NCBI GenBank assembly: GCA_016716335.1
Contig: JADJWN010000021.1
Location: 1-64,000, forward strand
DNA from: Saprospiraceae bacterium
Lineage (GTDB): Bacteria; Bacteroidota; Bacteroidia; Chitinophagales; Saprospiraceae
Direction of reading: 5' to 3'
DNA: 64,000 nucleotides
Both the position numbers and the translations under genes were made by a program. The notes beneath the pieces were generated by a model, which saw nothing but the letters and a program-made list of their open reading frames with translations, did no database searches and was not told where the DNA came from. This document shows, one piece after another, positions 9,610 to 19,286 of the stretch (within the stretch, counting starts at the first letter, position 1; each line of letters starts with the position of its first letter).

Positions 9610-10786
9610 CAGGTTTTTGAAATGGATGATATCTATCTTTCACCTCGTCATAAATGTCTTTTCCATAAAAGTATTGAAAAATTTCCCTGCATTTCTGATC
9701 CACATTCACATCATGAAAAGCTTCCGGAAATAATAGCTTCCCAATGAACCAGTTATTGCAGAGCAGGTTTTCGTAATTTATTGTATGCCAATTGAATGGC
9801 AGGAGTGTATAGATATGGCCTTTTTCAAAAGCAGTGAGTTTTTGAATCAGCGGTTTTTTTATCTCTTCTTTCCACTGTTCTTTACCTGATGCATCCAGAA
9901 AAATATAATCCGGATCCCAGAGAAGGATTTGTTCAAGATCGACCATCATGTTTTTTTGCCCCAAACCAATACTTTCAAGACTATTGGGAATACTATCGGC
10001 CGGTGCATGTAACTTCAGATAATAAAACGGTGGATACTGAGCTCTGGTAGATGCTATACCCTGCACTCCATTGAAAGCAATACCACCTGCATATACCTTT
10101 GGTACAGGCTGGCGGATTTGCACCCGACCAGAAATGTCAGAGAGATTAAGCTCAATATACTGAATCAGGCTGTCTGCTCTTTCGGCTTTATTGAAAAGCA
10201 TACCCAGTGATTTAAGACTATTGTAAAAATCGTCTTTAAAGTGAACCAAGTCACCATATTTCAGACAAAACACCGGTTTTCCGACTTTATCTGACAGTTG
10301 GTCTGCTTCTTCTTTTGAAATATAGGTCGAAATAATCATGTCTGCCTGTGAAGCTGCCACTACCTCAGGATCATAATTATTACCTACCCCTATAATGGGC
10401 AGTTGTTTGAGCTCCGGATGAGCCATCATATAAGGTACTACTCTGGTAAGGTCATTTTTTTCGATATAAGCTATGTTGGCCGTCAACCCCATGTAAGCCA
10501 TGAGACGAACTGCTCCCGCTCTCATAGTGATGACTTTGATATCACCGGCAGGCTTTTGTACTATTCGGCCTTCTGCATCGGTAATTGTTACAGTAGATTG
10601 GTCCAGATGTCTCTTTTTTTCAGGATTACATCCTGGAACAAGTAAAAACATCAGTAGTGCATACAAAGCTAAACCTGCTCTCAAAACCAATTTTTTATTG
10701 CAATGATATAAGAAATCTGTCAGTTTTCGTGTAATATCTCGAGCTTTTGAATTCCGGAACTGCATATAAAGTTTATGTTTCCTCAC
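9590..10786 (-). CDS. Periplasmic metal/cofactor-binding lipoprotein (FecB/BtuF-like)
   Basis: A helical segment ending in LLVPGC is a lipoprotein signal, so the mature protein should sit on the periplasmic side of a membrane. The rest is a class III periplasmic binding fold: VTITDAEGRIVQKPAGDIKVITM, a middle AASQADMIIST segment and a late LLWDPDYIFLD, all typical of FecB/BtuF proteins. The length of 398 residues includes an unusually long region before the signal helix. The GTG at 10786 is the longest start and the ATG at 10765 is an alternative. It overlaps the permease gene and follows hypF by 49 bp. The ligand is unknown; nickel is suggested by the hydrogenase context only. Confidence 0.82.
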   Translation of the reverse strand: MRKHKLYMQFRNSKARDITRKLTDFLYHCNKKLVLRAGLALYALLMFLLVPGCNPEKKRHLDQSTVTITDAEGRIVQKPAGDIKVITMRAGAVRLMAYMGLTANIAYIEKNDLTRVVPYMMAHPELKQLPIIGVGNNYDPEVVAASQADMIISTYISKEEADQLSDKVGKPVFCLKYGDLVHFKDDFYNSLKSLGMLFNKAERADSLIQYIELNLSDISGRVQIRQPVPKVYAGGIAFNGVQGIASTRAQYPPFYYLKLHAPADSIPNSLESIGLGQKNMMVDLEQILLWDPDYIFLDASGKEQWKEEIKKPLIQKLTAFEKGHIYTLLPFNWHTINYENLLCNNWFIGKLLFPEAFHDVNVDQKCREIFQYFYGKDIYDEVKDRYHPFQKPDAGYGK

Positions 10787-10835
10787 AAAATGAAGTATTG
10801 CTTTAGCATGGGATATTCATAGCATATGGTGAACA

Positions 10836-13124
10836 CTAATGAAGTAACAATTCATTTTGATTGACCATTATAACAGAAGCTATCTGTCCCAAAGCAATGT
10901 TCTCGTCATTGGGTGAAACAGCTTCATGAAAATGTATATAAAATTCCTCTCCCAGAAAATATTGCATCATATCCACCAGTAATCCATTCTGAAACACTCC
11001 TCCGCTAAAAAACAAATGTTTACAATTTTGATTTTCAGCCATTGCTTTAACCAAAAACACCAGAGATTTGTGAAATTTTGCAGCAATCAAGGCAGCCGGA
11101 AAGCCACAATCCAGATCAGCAAGGATAGAATGAATCATTCTGCTTGTATAAACTCTTTTCTCCGTAATATCAATCGGATAGAAATCCAGACTGTCCAGAG
11201 TTGTACAATCCGGACAAGAATCAAAAGCTAATTGTTCCAAAGCCATGGCAGACTGTCCTTCAAATGAGTTAATATCCCCACAACCTAGCAGACATGCTAG
11301 TGCATCGAATATCCTGCCGACACTCGAAGTCCTGGGTCCTGCATAGTCAGACAGAATTTTCAGATACAGATTGTATTCCTGCTCAGAGAATTTATGCTGA
11401 ATCCTGTGAAGCGGAACATGATTATAACTCAGAAGTGCTAAAGCTGACAATCTTGGTTGTACGGACATCTTATCTCCCAGCATGTACGGAAAATAATCAA
11501 AATGTCCTGCTCTTTGCATTTCATAATTTTGATAAGTAAAAAACTCGCCACCCCAGATTTGCCTGTCTTCTCCATATCCCATTCCATCCCATATGATTCC
11601 CAGACATTTTTGATGGGAATGTAAAAAATCATGCTCAAGCAAACAGGCTGCAAAGTGTGCCTTATGGTGCTGAATCTTTATCATTTTCGGAGCAGAAATA
11701 TGGGCAACCAAACCGGCAGAATAATAATCCGGGTGAAGGTCCGTAACCACGTATTCCGGCTCTAATGCTGTAAAATGGAGATATTTTTTGAGGATATGTG
11801 TAAATTGCAATTGATTTTGATAGCCGGATAAATCCCCTGAATACTGGCTCAGATAAATTTGAGATTTTCCGGCAATACCAAAACTGCTTTTCAGATCAGC
11901 TCCTGCTGCTAATGTGGGAGGAAATTCATCTTTGCATTTTTGCCAGTATGCAGGTGCCATTCCTCTGCTTCTTCTGATGATTATCCTGGTTTGATGGAGT
12001 GGAGAAAATCGCCACACACTGTCATCCTGTGGCTGGCTTATTTTTCTGTTGTGCGAAATTATGTGATCATATACATGTGACAGATTTTCCTTCACTTGCT
12101 CCTCAGTGAATAAAATGGGTGAACCGCTGATATTTGCACTTGTGGCGATGATGGGTTTGCCAAAATCAGAAGCTACCATGCTCAGCAAGGGACTGTTGGG
12201 CAACATAACTCCCAGCAATTTTGATTCCGGAGCAATCAGTTGTTTTTGAATTCCTGACCCCGGATTCTGCTTACTTTTTACCAAAAGGATGGGAAACACC
12301 GGATCATTCAGGGCATTGATTTCAATCGGGTTGAGGTCTGCATCCGCATTCAAAAGATTGATGTCGGGATAGAGTACAGCAAAGGGTTTGGATGGTCTTT
12401 GTTTTCTTGATCTCAATTTCCGGATTGCTTCTCCATTGGTGGCATCACATAATAGCAGAAAGCCTCCGGTTCCTTTTAAAGCTATGATTTCACCATTTCT
12501 CAAGGAATAAATAATATTTCGCACCAATTCATCCTGTGAATGACAGGAATAAGTATCTGAATGCAGTACTATACCACAATCTCTGCATGAGTTGGTCTGA
12601 GAGTGAAATCTTCGGTCGTCGGGTGATTCATATTCTGTCTTGCAACGCTCACACATTATAAACTCATTCATATCTGTATTTTCCCTGTCAAAAGGTATAT
12701 CCCTGACAATGGAAAATCTGGGTCCGCAGTCGGTGCAGGTAATGAAAGGATAGCGATATCTGTGATTGTTATTATCATACAACTCACTGAAACAAGTGGA
12801 ACAAGTGCCGAGATCCGGGCTGATATACGTGGTCCTTGCCTCCCCGGTGGACGAGGTAATAATCTTGAATTCCTTAAAGTCGCAAAAAGGTATTTTGGTA
12901 GCTTTGACATCTGTAATCTTCGCTCCTGACGGGTGATTCCGGATGACGGAATTTATAAAAGAATTCACCCCATCATCTCCCTCAGTATTCAGACGAATAT
13001 GTACTCCATCGGCAGCATTTCGCACCTCACCATTCAACTGCATCTCACAAGCCAGTCTCATAATGAAGGGGCGGAAGCCTACTCCCTGCACTTGTCCGGA
13101 TATATGAATGTGATAGGTGACCAA
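10836..13124 (-). CDS. hypF: Carbamoyltransferase HypF
   Basis: HypF makes the carbamoyl group passed to HypE for the cyanide ligands. All four parts are in order over 762 residues: an N-terminal acylphosphatase domain (GQVQGVGFRPF), paired zinc fingers (CSTCFSEL...CTDCGPRF and CERCKTEY...CRDCG), a YrdC-like nucleotide-binding domain (KGTGGFLLLCDA, RKQRPSKPFAV, ATSANISGSP), and a Kae1-like C-terminal domain (HHKAHFAACLLEH, WDGMGYGEDRQIWGGEF, FFSGGVFQN). The frame is intact. It is the first gene after a 188-bp gap downstream of the hydrogenase structural genes and heads hypF - metal ABC transporter - hypD - hypE. Confidence 0.95.
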   Translation of the reverse strand: MVTYHIHISGQVQGVGFRPFIMRLACEMQLNGEVRNAADGVHIRLNTEGDDGVNSFINSVIRNHPSGAKITDVKATKIPFCDFKEFKIITSSTGEARTTYISPDLGTCSTCFSELYDNNNHRYRYPFITCTDCGPRFSIVRDIPFDRENTDMNEFIMCERCKTEYESPDDRRFHSQTNSCRDCGIVLHSDTYSCHSQDELVRNIIYSLRNGEIIALKGTGGFLLLCDATNGEAIRKLRSRKQRPSKPFAVLYPDINLLNADADLNPIEINALNDPVFPILLVKSKQNPGSGIQKQLIAPESKLLGVMLPNSPLLSMVASDFGKPIIATSANISGSPILFTEEQVKENLSHVYDHIISHNRKISQPQDDSVWRFSPLHQTRIIIRRSRGMAPAYWQKCKDEFPPTLAAGADLKSSFGIAGKSQIYLSQYSGDLSGYQNQLQFTHILKKYLHFTALEPEYVVTDLHPDYYSAGLVAHISAPKMIKIQHHKAHFAACLLEHDFLHSHQKCLGIIWDGMGYGEDRQIWGGEFFTYQNYEMQRAGHFDYFPYMLGDKMSVQPRLSALALLSYNHVPLHRIQHKFSEQEYNLYLKILSDYAGPRTSSVGRIFDALACLLGCGDINSFEGQSAMALEQLAFDSCPDCTTLDSLDFYPIDITEKRVYTSRMIHSILADLDCGFPAALIAAKFHKSLVFLVKAMAENQNCKHLFFSGGVFQNGLLVDMMQYFLGEEFYIHFHEAVSPNDENIALGQIASVIMVNQNELLLH

Positions 13125-13312
13125 AACTGCTTATCAATGAGTTTGATGTCAAAAGTATAGAAAAAGGCAGTTTTTTTCACCAGGATTTACATAGATAAAG
13201 GGTGCATTATATATCGAATAAGTCATTCACATATAAGAGTTAATTCAGCAATAAACATATTTAAAGGCATCTGATGACAATCTTCCATGCCTTAAAAAAT
13301 ATACAGAGAAAC

Positions 13313-13765
13313 TCAGCCTCCTATCATATCTAAAATCATGTCAATCACCTTGGTTTTAGCCAGTTCTGCTTCCGGAGTAAGAAACACTCCCTGTTGCTGC
13401 ACGGAATGAATGCTCACTACTATTAAATCCAATTCCGGCATTTTATCCAATAACTGAAGGGAGACTACAAGATCCCTTAATCCAATATCATGGGTACTCA
13501 TTGATCTTGGAAAATCAGCTGCAAAACGGGGTTTTATTTTTCTTACTGTTCCCGGAGGATTTTCATCCAGTGTGGCATCTATCATTATCACACGATCAAA
13601 TCCTTCCATATTTCCCAAAAGCTGAAATCCTCCGGTACCACCATCCAGCACAGCAACATGGTCCGGCAATGTCAACTTCTCCAATGCATTCACCGCCTGC
13701 ACCCCGAATCCTTCATCTCCCATGAGAATGTTACCCACTCCGAGGATTAAAATAGATTGCTTCAC
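13313..13765 (-). CDS. hyaD: Hydrogenase maturation endopeptidase (HyaD/HupD family)
   Basis: After nickel insertion this protease removes the C-terminal tail of the large subunit. The 150-residue sequence has the family opening ILGVGNILMGDEGFGVQA, with the metal-binding Glu near residue 18, a second acidic ligand in VIMIDAT near 64, and the His in STHDIGLRDL near 94, the three nickel-sensing ligands of HybD/HyaD. It overlaps the cytochrome b gene by 4 bp (ATGA), so translation is coupled. Intact. Confidence 0.92.
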   Translation of the reverse strand: MKQSILILGVGNILMGDEGFGVQAVNALEKLTLPDHVAVLDGGTGGFQLLGNMEGFDRVIMIDATLDENPPGTVRKIKPRFAADFPRSMSTHDIGLRDLVVSLQLLDKMPELDLIVVSIHSVQQQGVFLTPEAELAKTKVIDMILDMIGG

Positions 13766-14508
13766 TGTCCCCCGTTTTCCGGATTTGGAGTGTGAGGAAG
13801 ATCTTTCTCAAAAAACTCCTCTTCAATAAACTTCCACCCACCCACCATACTACTTACCTCTCCCCTGCCCTCTACATAATCATGATAAAAGACCAGATAC
13901 ACATGTACCACGGTAAACAGGATAAAAAACCACATAAGCCAGTGATGGATTTGTCTTGTAATGATATCTCCGCCCAAAACATAGGGTACCCATGCAAAAA
14001 GGTCTGCAAACCAGAAGTCTGACATGGCTGAATATAATCCGAATCCTGTCAGGCACTGTGCCAAAAACACTAAAAAAAGGACGAAATAGGTAAGACCTGC
14101 CATCGCATTATGCCCGATACTCAGATGCTCTCTCTTGCCGCTTTTATCTTTTATGAAGAGTATATCCATTTTGATAACATTCCAGATTTCTTTTATGAAT
14201 CTTTTGGATGTGGGAATAAATTGCTTCCAATCCGCATATTTATTACCCACAAAACCCCAATATATTCTGAACATGAAGTTAAAGAAAAATATGTAAGCTG
14301 CCGCAAAATGAAGAAACCTGAACCACCCCATAGTATATGCATTACTCGCCTCAGCACCGCTCATCAGTGCAAGCGGGTTGGCTATGTAAAAACCCGTCAC
14401 TATCAACACCAACAAAACCACCGCATTCATCCAATGATAGATTCGTACAGGCAGCTCCCAAACTTAGATACGCCGCAGCTTAGGTATGTGCAAATATTTT
14501 GTTGCCAT
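13762..14508 (-). CDS. hyaC: NiFe-hydrogenase cytochrome b subunit (in-frame stop near N-terminus)
   Basis: This is the di-haem membrane subunit that passes electrons from the hydrogenase to quinone. The body has four hydrophobic helices with conserved histidines (IYHWMNA, FRFLHFAAAYIFF, RQIHHWLMWFF, VVHVYLVFYHDYVEGRGE). The natural start appears to be the ATG at 14508, reading MATKYLHIPKLRRI. A TAA at 14464-14466 then falls where Tyr is expected before VWELPVRIYHW. A single substitution would remove it. Without it the protein is about 248 residues, as in HyaC/HupC. If the stop is real, only a re-start at 14430 would be made, lacking part of helix 1. Confidence 0.88.
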
Positions 14509-14527
14509 AATCTTAAATTTTTACAAC

Positions 14528-16251
14528 TTAGTCACCTAATACATTTACTCTGCAGATTGTATCACCCTTTTCATCATAAAGATGCACTGCACAGGCCATA
14601 CAAGGATCAAAACTGTGAATGGTACGCAACAACTCCAAAGGCTGATTTTCAATAGCCACCGGAGTGTCAATCAATGAGGATTCATAGGCAGACATCTGCC
14701 CTTTATTGTCCCGAGGTGAGGCATTCCAGGTGGTGGGCACCACTAACTGATAATTGGCAATTTTTTCATCCTCAATATTTATCCAGTGAGCTAAGGCACC
14801 TCTTGGAGCCTCGGAGTATCCTACTCCTATTGCATGTTTCGGCCATGTTTTTCTGTCAAACTTTGATGAATCCGCCATCCTGGTATCTCCATTCCTGATA
14901 TTGGTGATCAACTGGTCATAAAATTCCTGTGCCCACTGTGCAGACAATACACTCTCCAATCCTCTTGCTGCTGTTCTACCCAGGGTGGAGAATAGAGCGG
15001 TGACAGGCACATCAAGATCTTTCAAAGCCTTATCCACCACTTCTTTATATTCCTCTTTTCCCCTGGCATAACCTACGAGTACCCTTGCAAGCGGCCCTAC
15101 TTCCATAGCATTGCCTTTCCACCTTGGGGTTTTCAGGTAGCTATATTTTCCACTTACATCCAGATGCTCGAATGGCGGAACAGGGCCGGTATAATTCAAC
15201 TTTGTCTCCCCTTTCCATGGATGCAATCCCTCGTCATTACCTGCGGAATACTCATACCATGAATGGGTTATATATTCTCTGACTTCTTCATCATTTCTCA
15301 GATCCACATCATACACCTTGGAAATGTCCTTATTTAGGATGGCACCGTTAGGAAATTTCATACTCGATGGATCATTAAAGCCATTGACCGGCAGGTCTCC
15401 GTACACCAGAAAATTGCCCAGTCCTCCACCGATTGCCCCCCAATCTTTGTAGAAAGAAGCAATAGCCATAAGGTCAGGAATATATACCTGCTCAATAAAC
15501 TTTTTGCCTTCGACGAGTAATCTGCCCACCATTGACAACCTCTCGGCATTGATACCGCTCACATCGTCTATACCGATAGCACATGCCATACCTCCCACCA
15601 AAAAATTAGGATGTGGGTTTTTTCCGCCAAATACAGCATGTATTTTGACAATCTCTTTCTGCCACTCCAATGCTTCGAGATAATGTGCAAGACCTATCAG
15701 ATTTACCTCAGCAGGAAGTTTATAAGCAGGGTGGCCCCAATATCCGTTGGCAAATATTCCCAACTGCCCGCTGGCTACAAATTTGCTGATTCGTGCCTGA
15801 ATATCACTGAAATACCCCGGAGAACTCTTAGGCCAGCTGGAAATGCTCTGTGCCAGTTCAGATGTTTTTTTTGGGTCTGCTTTCAGAGCATTCACCACAT
15901 CTACCCAATCCATTGCATGCAGGTGATAAAAATGTACCACATGGTCATGCATATACTGGGCACAATGCATGATGTTCCTCACCAGTTCTGCATTGGGAGG
16001 CACTACTATTCCCAGAGCATCCTCCACAGCTCTGACCGAAGTCTGTGAATGTACTCCTGTGCATACACCGCATACCCGTCCAACAAATGCCCATGCATCT
16101 CTGGGATCTCTTCCTTTTAATATTTCTTCCAGCAACCGCACCATGGTACCGCTGCTGTAAGCATCCTTTATTTTCCATTCTGTATATCTACTTCAAGTCT
16201 CAGGTGCCCTTCGATTCTTGTGACAGGATCTACGACTATTCTTGTACTCAT
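14528..16251 (-). CDS. hyaB: NiFe-hydrogenase large subunit, group 1 (frameshifted near N-terminus)
   Basis: This subunit holds the NiFe active site. The N-terminal cysteine pair is in GRVCGVCTGVHS and the C-terminal pair in DPCMACAVH, followed by a 15-residue tail (ending NVLGD) that HyaD would cut off after the His. Upstream of the longest ORF, the ATG at 16251 reads STRIVVDPVTRIEGHLRLEVDI, the classic large-subunit opening. It is joined after one missing base in the run at 16171-16174 (NGKIKDAYSSGTMVRLLE). Full length is about 574 residues. It follows the small-subunit gene by 39 bp and precedes cytochrome b by 19 bp. Confidence 0.93.
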
Positions 16252-16290
16252 ATCATACTATTTTAATGAAGAGAAATAAATAAGCCCATT

Positions 16291-17424
16291 TTACGTTACA
16301 TTTTCATCCAGTTCGCCTTGTTTGCCTTCCTGCTCAAGCTCACTGATCTTTTTAAATTTACTGATATTTGTAGCAATCGCATGACCGGCAATGGCTGCAG
16401 CCGTGACACCTAATGCCACCTTGCCCCATTCGTCTGCATTAGACTCTATTCCGAATCCTGCAAATGCCGAACCTCTTTCATATATCCTGCCATTATCCCA
16501 GTAATTTTCTTCACTGCAACCGATGCAACCATGTCCGGATTGTATCGGAAAACTTGTTCCTTCATTCCATCTCATCACTCCGCATGCATTGTAGGTAGAT
16601 GGGCCTTTACATCCTACTTTGTAGAGGCAATATCCCTTTTTGGCATTTTCATCATCGAATGATTCTACAAATAATCCAGCATCAAAATAGGGTCTGCGAT
16701 AGCAGCTGTCATGCACTCTTTTGCTGTAAAAAGCCTTGGGCCTACCCAACTTATCCAATTCGGGAATGCGGCCAAAAGTCAGATAATGCACTATGACACC
16801 GGCCATGACCTCACCAATGGGCGGACATCCTGGCACTTTGATGATTGGTTTGCCATGAATGATTTTATGGATAGGTTTGGCAGTTGTCGGATTGGGCTTT
16901 GCTGCCTGGACACATCCGTTACTTGCACAACTTCCCCAGGCAATCACAGCGGCTGCCCCGGCTGCCACTTCCTCCAATATCTGATAGGATGTCTTACCTC
17001 CTATCATACAATATACTCCATCCGCACCCATGGGCACACTACCTTCTATGCACAAAATGTACTCTCCTTTGTACTTTGTAATTGTATTGTGCAGTGCTTC
17101 TTCAGCCTGATGTCCTGAGGCTGCCATCAATGTTTCCGTATAGTCCAAAGAGATTTTATCGAGCAAAATATCCGCAACGATGGGATGAGAAGATCTGATA
17201 AAACTCTCACTGCAACAGGTACATTCCTGAAAATGCATCCATATGACGGGCACCCTTGTTTTGGTTTCGAGGGCTTTTACTACCTGACCTATAGCATTGG
17301 TCTCCAGTCCCATGAATGCCGCCATAATTCCGGCGAATTTCATAAAATCCCTGCGAGAGTAACCTTTCAACCTGATTTCATCATAATAGGTCAGCGGTTT
17401 TTTGATTACATGATCTTCCACCAT
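16291..17424 (-). CDS. hyaA: NiFe-hydrogenase small subunit, O2-tolerant group 1 type
   Basis: A twin-arginine signal (SRRDFMK, residues 23-29, plus a hydrophobic stretch) sends the folded heterodimer to the periplasm. The proximal cluster region reads ECTCCSESFIRS and GSCASNGCVQAA. The two extra cysteines, beside the usual ligands, define the 4Fe-3S cluster of O2-tolerant uptake hydrogenases such as E. coli Hyd-1. Further cluster ligands are in VPGCPP, HDSCYRR, GYCLYKVGCKGP and GHGCIGC. A C-terminal helix (WGKVALGVTAAAIAGHA) should anchor it to the membrane next to cytochrome b. It is the first gene of the structural operon, divergent from hypA. Intact, 377 residues. Confidence 0.95.
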   Translation of the reverse strand: MVEDHVIKKPLTYYDEIRLKGYSRRDFMKFAGIMAAFMGLETNAIGQVVKALETKTRVPVIWMHFQECTCCSESFIRSSHPIVADILLDKISLDYTETLMAASGHQAEEALHNTITKYKGEYILCIEGSVPMGADGVYCMIGGKTSYQILEEVAAGAAAVIAWGSCASNGCVQAAKPNPTTAKPIHKIIHGKPIIKVPGCPPIGEVMAGVIVHYLTFGRIPELDKLGRPKAFYSKRVHDSCYRRPYFDAGLFVESFDDENAKKGYCLYKVGCKGPSTYNACGVMRWNEGTSFPIQSGHGCIGCSEENYWDNGRIYERGSAFAGFGIESNADEWGKVALGVTAAAIAGHAIATNISKFKKISELEQEGKQGELDENVT

Positions 17425-17496
17425 AATACTGAATATTTAATCAAATTAGCAAATAAATTACGGTCACAAGTTAGGGTGGTAATAAAAGATTATTTT

Positions 17497-17510
17497 ATGA
17501 CTTAAATCAT
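17497..17510. promoter_or_regulatory. Candidate CRP/FNR-type operator
   Basis: In the divergent region between hyaA and hypA the imperfect palindrome ATGACTTAAATCAT matches the FNR/CRP half-sites TGAT-N4-ATCA with one mismatch. A site here could serve both operons. The match is short and AT-rich, so chance is a real possibility. Confidence 0.3.
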
Positions 17511-17533
17511 TTTGTGAAATAATATTCGTCATA

Positions 17534-17562
17534 ATCATGGTTTTAACAACATAGTAGGTTTG
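17534..17562 (+). promoter_or_regulatory. Predicted hypA promoter (Bacteroidota type)
   Basis: TAGGTTTG at 17555-17562 fits the TAnnTTTG -7 element and is placed about 40 bp before the hypA start. The -33 TTTG element is only weakly represented by the T-rich stretch near 17531. Confidence 0.4.
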
Positions 17563-17600
17563 TGGAAATTTTGCCTCAAAACTCTACAGATCCGCTTCAT

Positions 17601-17939
17601 ATGCATGAACTATCCATTGTGCTGAGTATAGTGAAAATAGCTGAAAAGGAGGCTGTAAAAGCAGGAGCGGATAAAATCCGTAAAATTGAATTAGAAATCG
17701 GAGAATTGAGTGGAATAGAAATGGAATCCTTTAATTTTGCATGGAAGGAAGCCATCAAAAGTACGATGTTGGCAGATGCATCGAAGGAAGTGCAAAGAAC
17801 TCCGGGCAAAGCGAGATGTCTCGAATGCGGCTCAGAGTTTAGGATGAATCACTTATATGACGGATGCCCTCAGTGCAACAATTATTTTGTAGATGTGATA
17901 GGAGGAAAAGAATTAAATGTTGTCTCTATTTTTGTGTAA
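17601..17939 (+). CDS. hypA: Hydrogenase nickel chaperone HypA
   Basis: HypA delivers nickel with HypB. The start is set at 17601, not the earlier in-frame ATG at 17562, because nickel binding needs the N-terminal Met-His-Glu and MHELSIVLSIV is the universal opening. The structural zinc site is CLECG...CPQC near residues 75-95. At 112 residues it is the normal length. It leads the plus-strand hypA-hypB-hypC run, 25 bp before hypB. Confidence 0.94.
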   Translation: MHELSIVLSIVKIAEKEAVKAGADKIRKIELEIGELSGIEMESFNFAWKEAIKSTMLADASKEVQRTPGKARCLECGSEFRMNHLYDGCPQCNNYFVDVIGGKELNVVSIFV

Positions 17940-17964
17940 AGTATAAAAGAAAAATAATCAAATT

Positions 17965-18783
17965 ATGTGTGTAACCTGTGGATGCGGAAATAATCCGGAA
18001 TTAAAAGTAACCAATCAACAACACCATGAGCATGGGCATAATCATGGTAATCACCATCATCATCACCACCATCACCACCACGAGAATGACCATCATCACG
18101 AGCATCATCATGAGGAAAAAAATAAAGTAAACCTGGAAAGAGAAATACTCCATGAAAACAATTTACTCGCAGAGAGAAACCGGGGCTATTTCGATGCAAA
18201 AAATATATTATGCCTGAATCTGGTCAGCTCTCCGGGGTCAGGAAAGACTACCTTGCTGGAACGAACACTTCTGGACCTGAAGCATATTATCAAATTTTCA
18301 GTAATAGAAGGTGACCAGCAAACCTCCAGAGACGCAGACCGTATAAATGCCACGGGAACCAATGTACAGCAAATCAATACAGGAAAAGGCTGTCATCTGG
18401 ATGCTCATATGGTATTACATGCCTTACAAAAATTAAAGCCGGAGAATGATTCCGTTTTATTCGTTGAAAATGTGGGTAATCTGGTATGCCCTGCCATGTT
18501 TGATCTTGGAGAGAAGTACCGGATTGTAATTATGAGCACCACGGAGGGAGACGATAAACCACTGAAATATCCGGATATGTTTCATTCCGCAGATATCTGT
18601 ATTATCAATAAAACAGACCTGTTGCCTTATGTGAATTTCAGTGTAGAGAAAGCAAGGGAAAATGCATTAAGAGTCAATCATCATCTGAAGTTTTTTGAAT
18701 TGAGTTGCACTACAGGTGCCGGCATGGACGAATGGTATTCCTGGCTTAAATCAGAAGCAGCATCCATGAAGACAACTGTGTAA
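17965..18783 (+). CDS. hypB: Hydrogenase nickel-insertion GTPase HypB, His-rich
   Basis: A SIMIBI GTPase that stores nickel and powers its insertion. The N-terminus MCVTCGCG is the high-affinity CxxCGC nickel site. Residues 20-50 form a long histidine stretch, including ten His in a row, typical of nickel-storing HypB. The G-domain follows with P-loop SSPGSGKTT, the metal-binding GKGCHLDA, NVGNLVCPA and NKTD. Length is 272 residues and the frame is intact. It sits between hypA and hypC. Confidence 0.95.
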   Translation: MCVTCGCGNNPELKVTNQQHHEHGHNHGNHHHHHHHHHHENDHHHEHHHEEKNKVNLEREILHENNLLAERNRGYFDAKNILCLNLVSSPGSGKTTLLERTLLDLKHIIKFSVIEGDQQTSRDADRINATGTNVQQINTGKGCHLDAHMVLHALQKLKPENDSVLFVENVGNLVCPAMFDLGEKYRIVIMSTTEGDDKPLKYPDMFHSADICIINKTDLLPYVNFSVEKARENALRVNHHLKFFELSCTTGAGMDEWYSWLKSEAASMKTTV

Positions 18784-18816
18784 AAAAACTTTTTAAGCAC
18801 AAAAAAGATAAATGTC

Positions 18817-19062
18817 ATGTGTCTTGCTATTCCGGGTAAAATCATTTCCATAGACGGTGAAGCCGATCCGGTTTTCAGAACTGCAAAAGTATCTTTCGGA
18901 GGCATCGTAAAAAATGTTAACCTCTCGATGATGCCCGAGGCGAAGGAGGGAGATTATGTCCTTGTACATGTCGGGGTGGCTATAGGAATAGTGGATGAAG
19001 ATGAGGCCCATAAAATATTCAGTTATCTCGAACAGATTGGAGAGGTAGATGAGATCAAATAA
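18817..19062 (+). CDS. hypC: Hydrogenase assembly chaperone HypC
   Basis: An 81-residue protein opening MCLAIPGKI, in which Cys2 is the residue that holds the Fe(CN)2CO unit with HypD. The small OB-like body (GGIVKNVNLSMMPEAKEGDYVLVHVGVAIGIVDE) is standard. It lies 33 bp after hypB. Its partners hypD and hypE are 12 kb away on the other strand, so the Hyp set is split into two divergent groups. Confidence 0.95.
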   Translation: MCLAIPGKIISIDGEADPVFRTAKVSFGGIVKNVNLSMMPEAKEGDYVLVHVGVAIGIVDEDEAHKIFSYLEQIGEVDEIK

Positions 19063-19286
19063 AGAAATTGAAATCTACATAGTCAATTCCCAAGGATTAC
19101 CAGACTTTGAAAATCCCAGTTTCTTTGATTAAGTTCTAAAATAATTTGAGCTTTAATATCAGGCTCAATACAAGCTGATTTTCCTCTGTTTTGAATTATA
19201 TATCTTTAGTGAATAACAGACTTTATTATTGTTAGACTGTAAATTGCGGCATATTTCCATGAAGCAGAAGTTTGACAGTATAGAAA

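Noticed and set aside
17963..18199. Minus-strand frame opposite hypB
   Set aside because: Shadow of the His codons of HypB.
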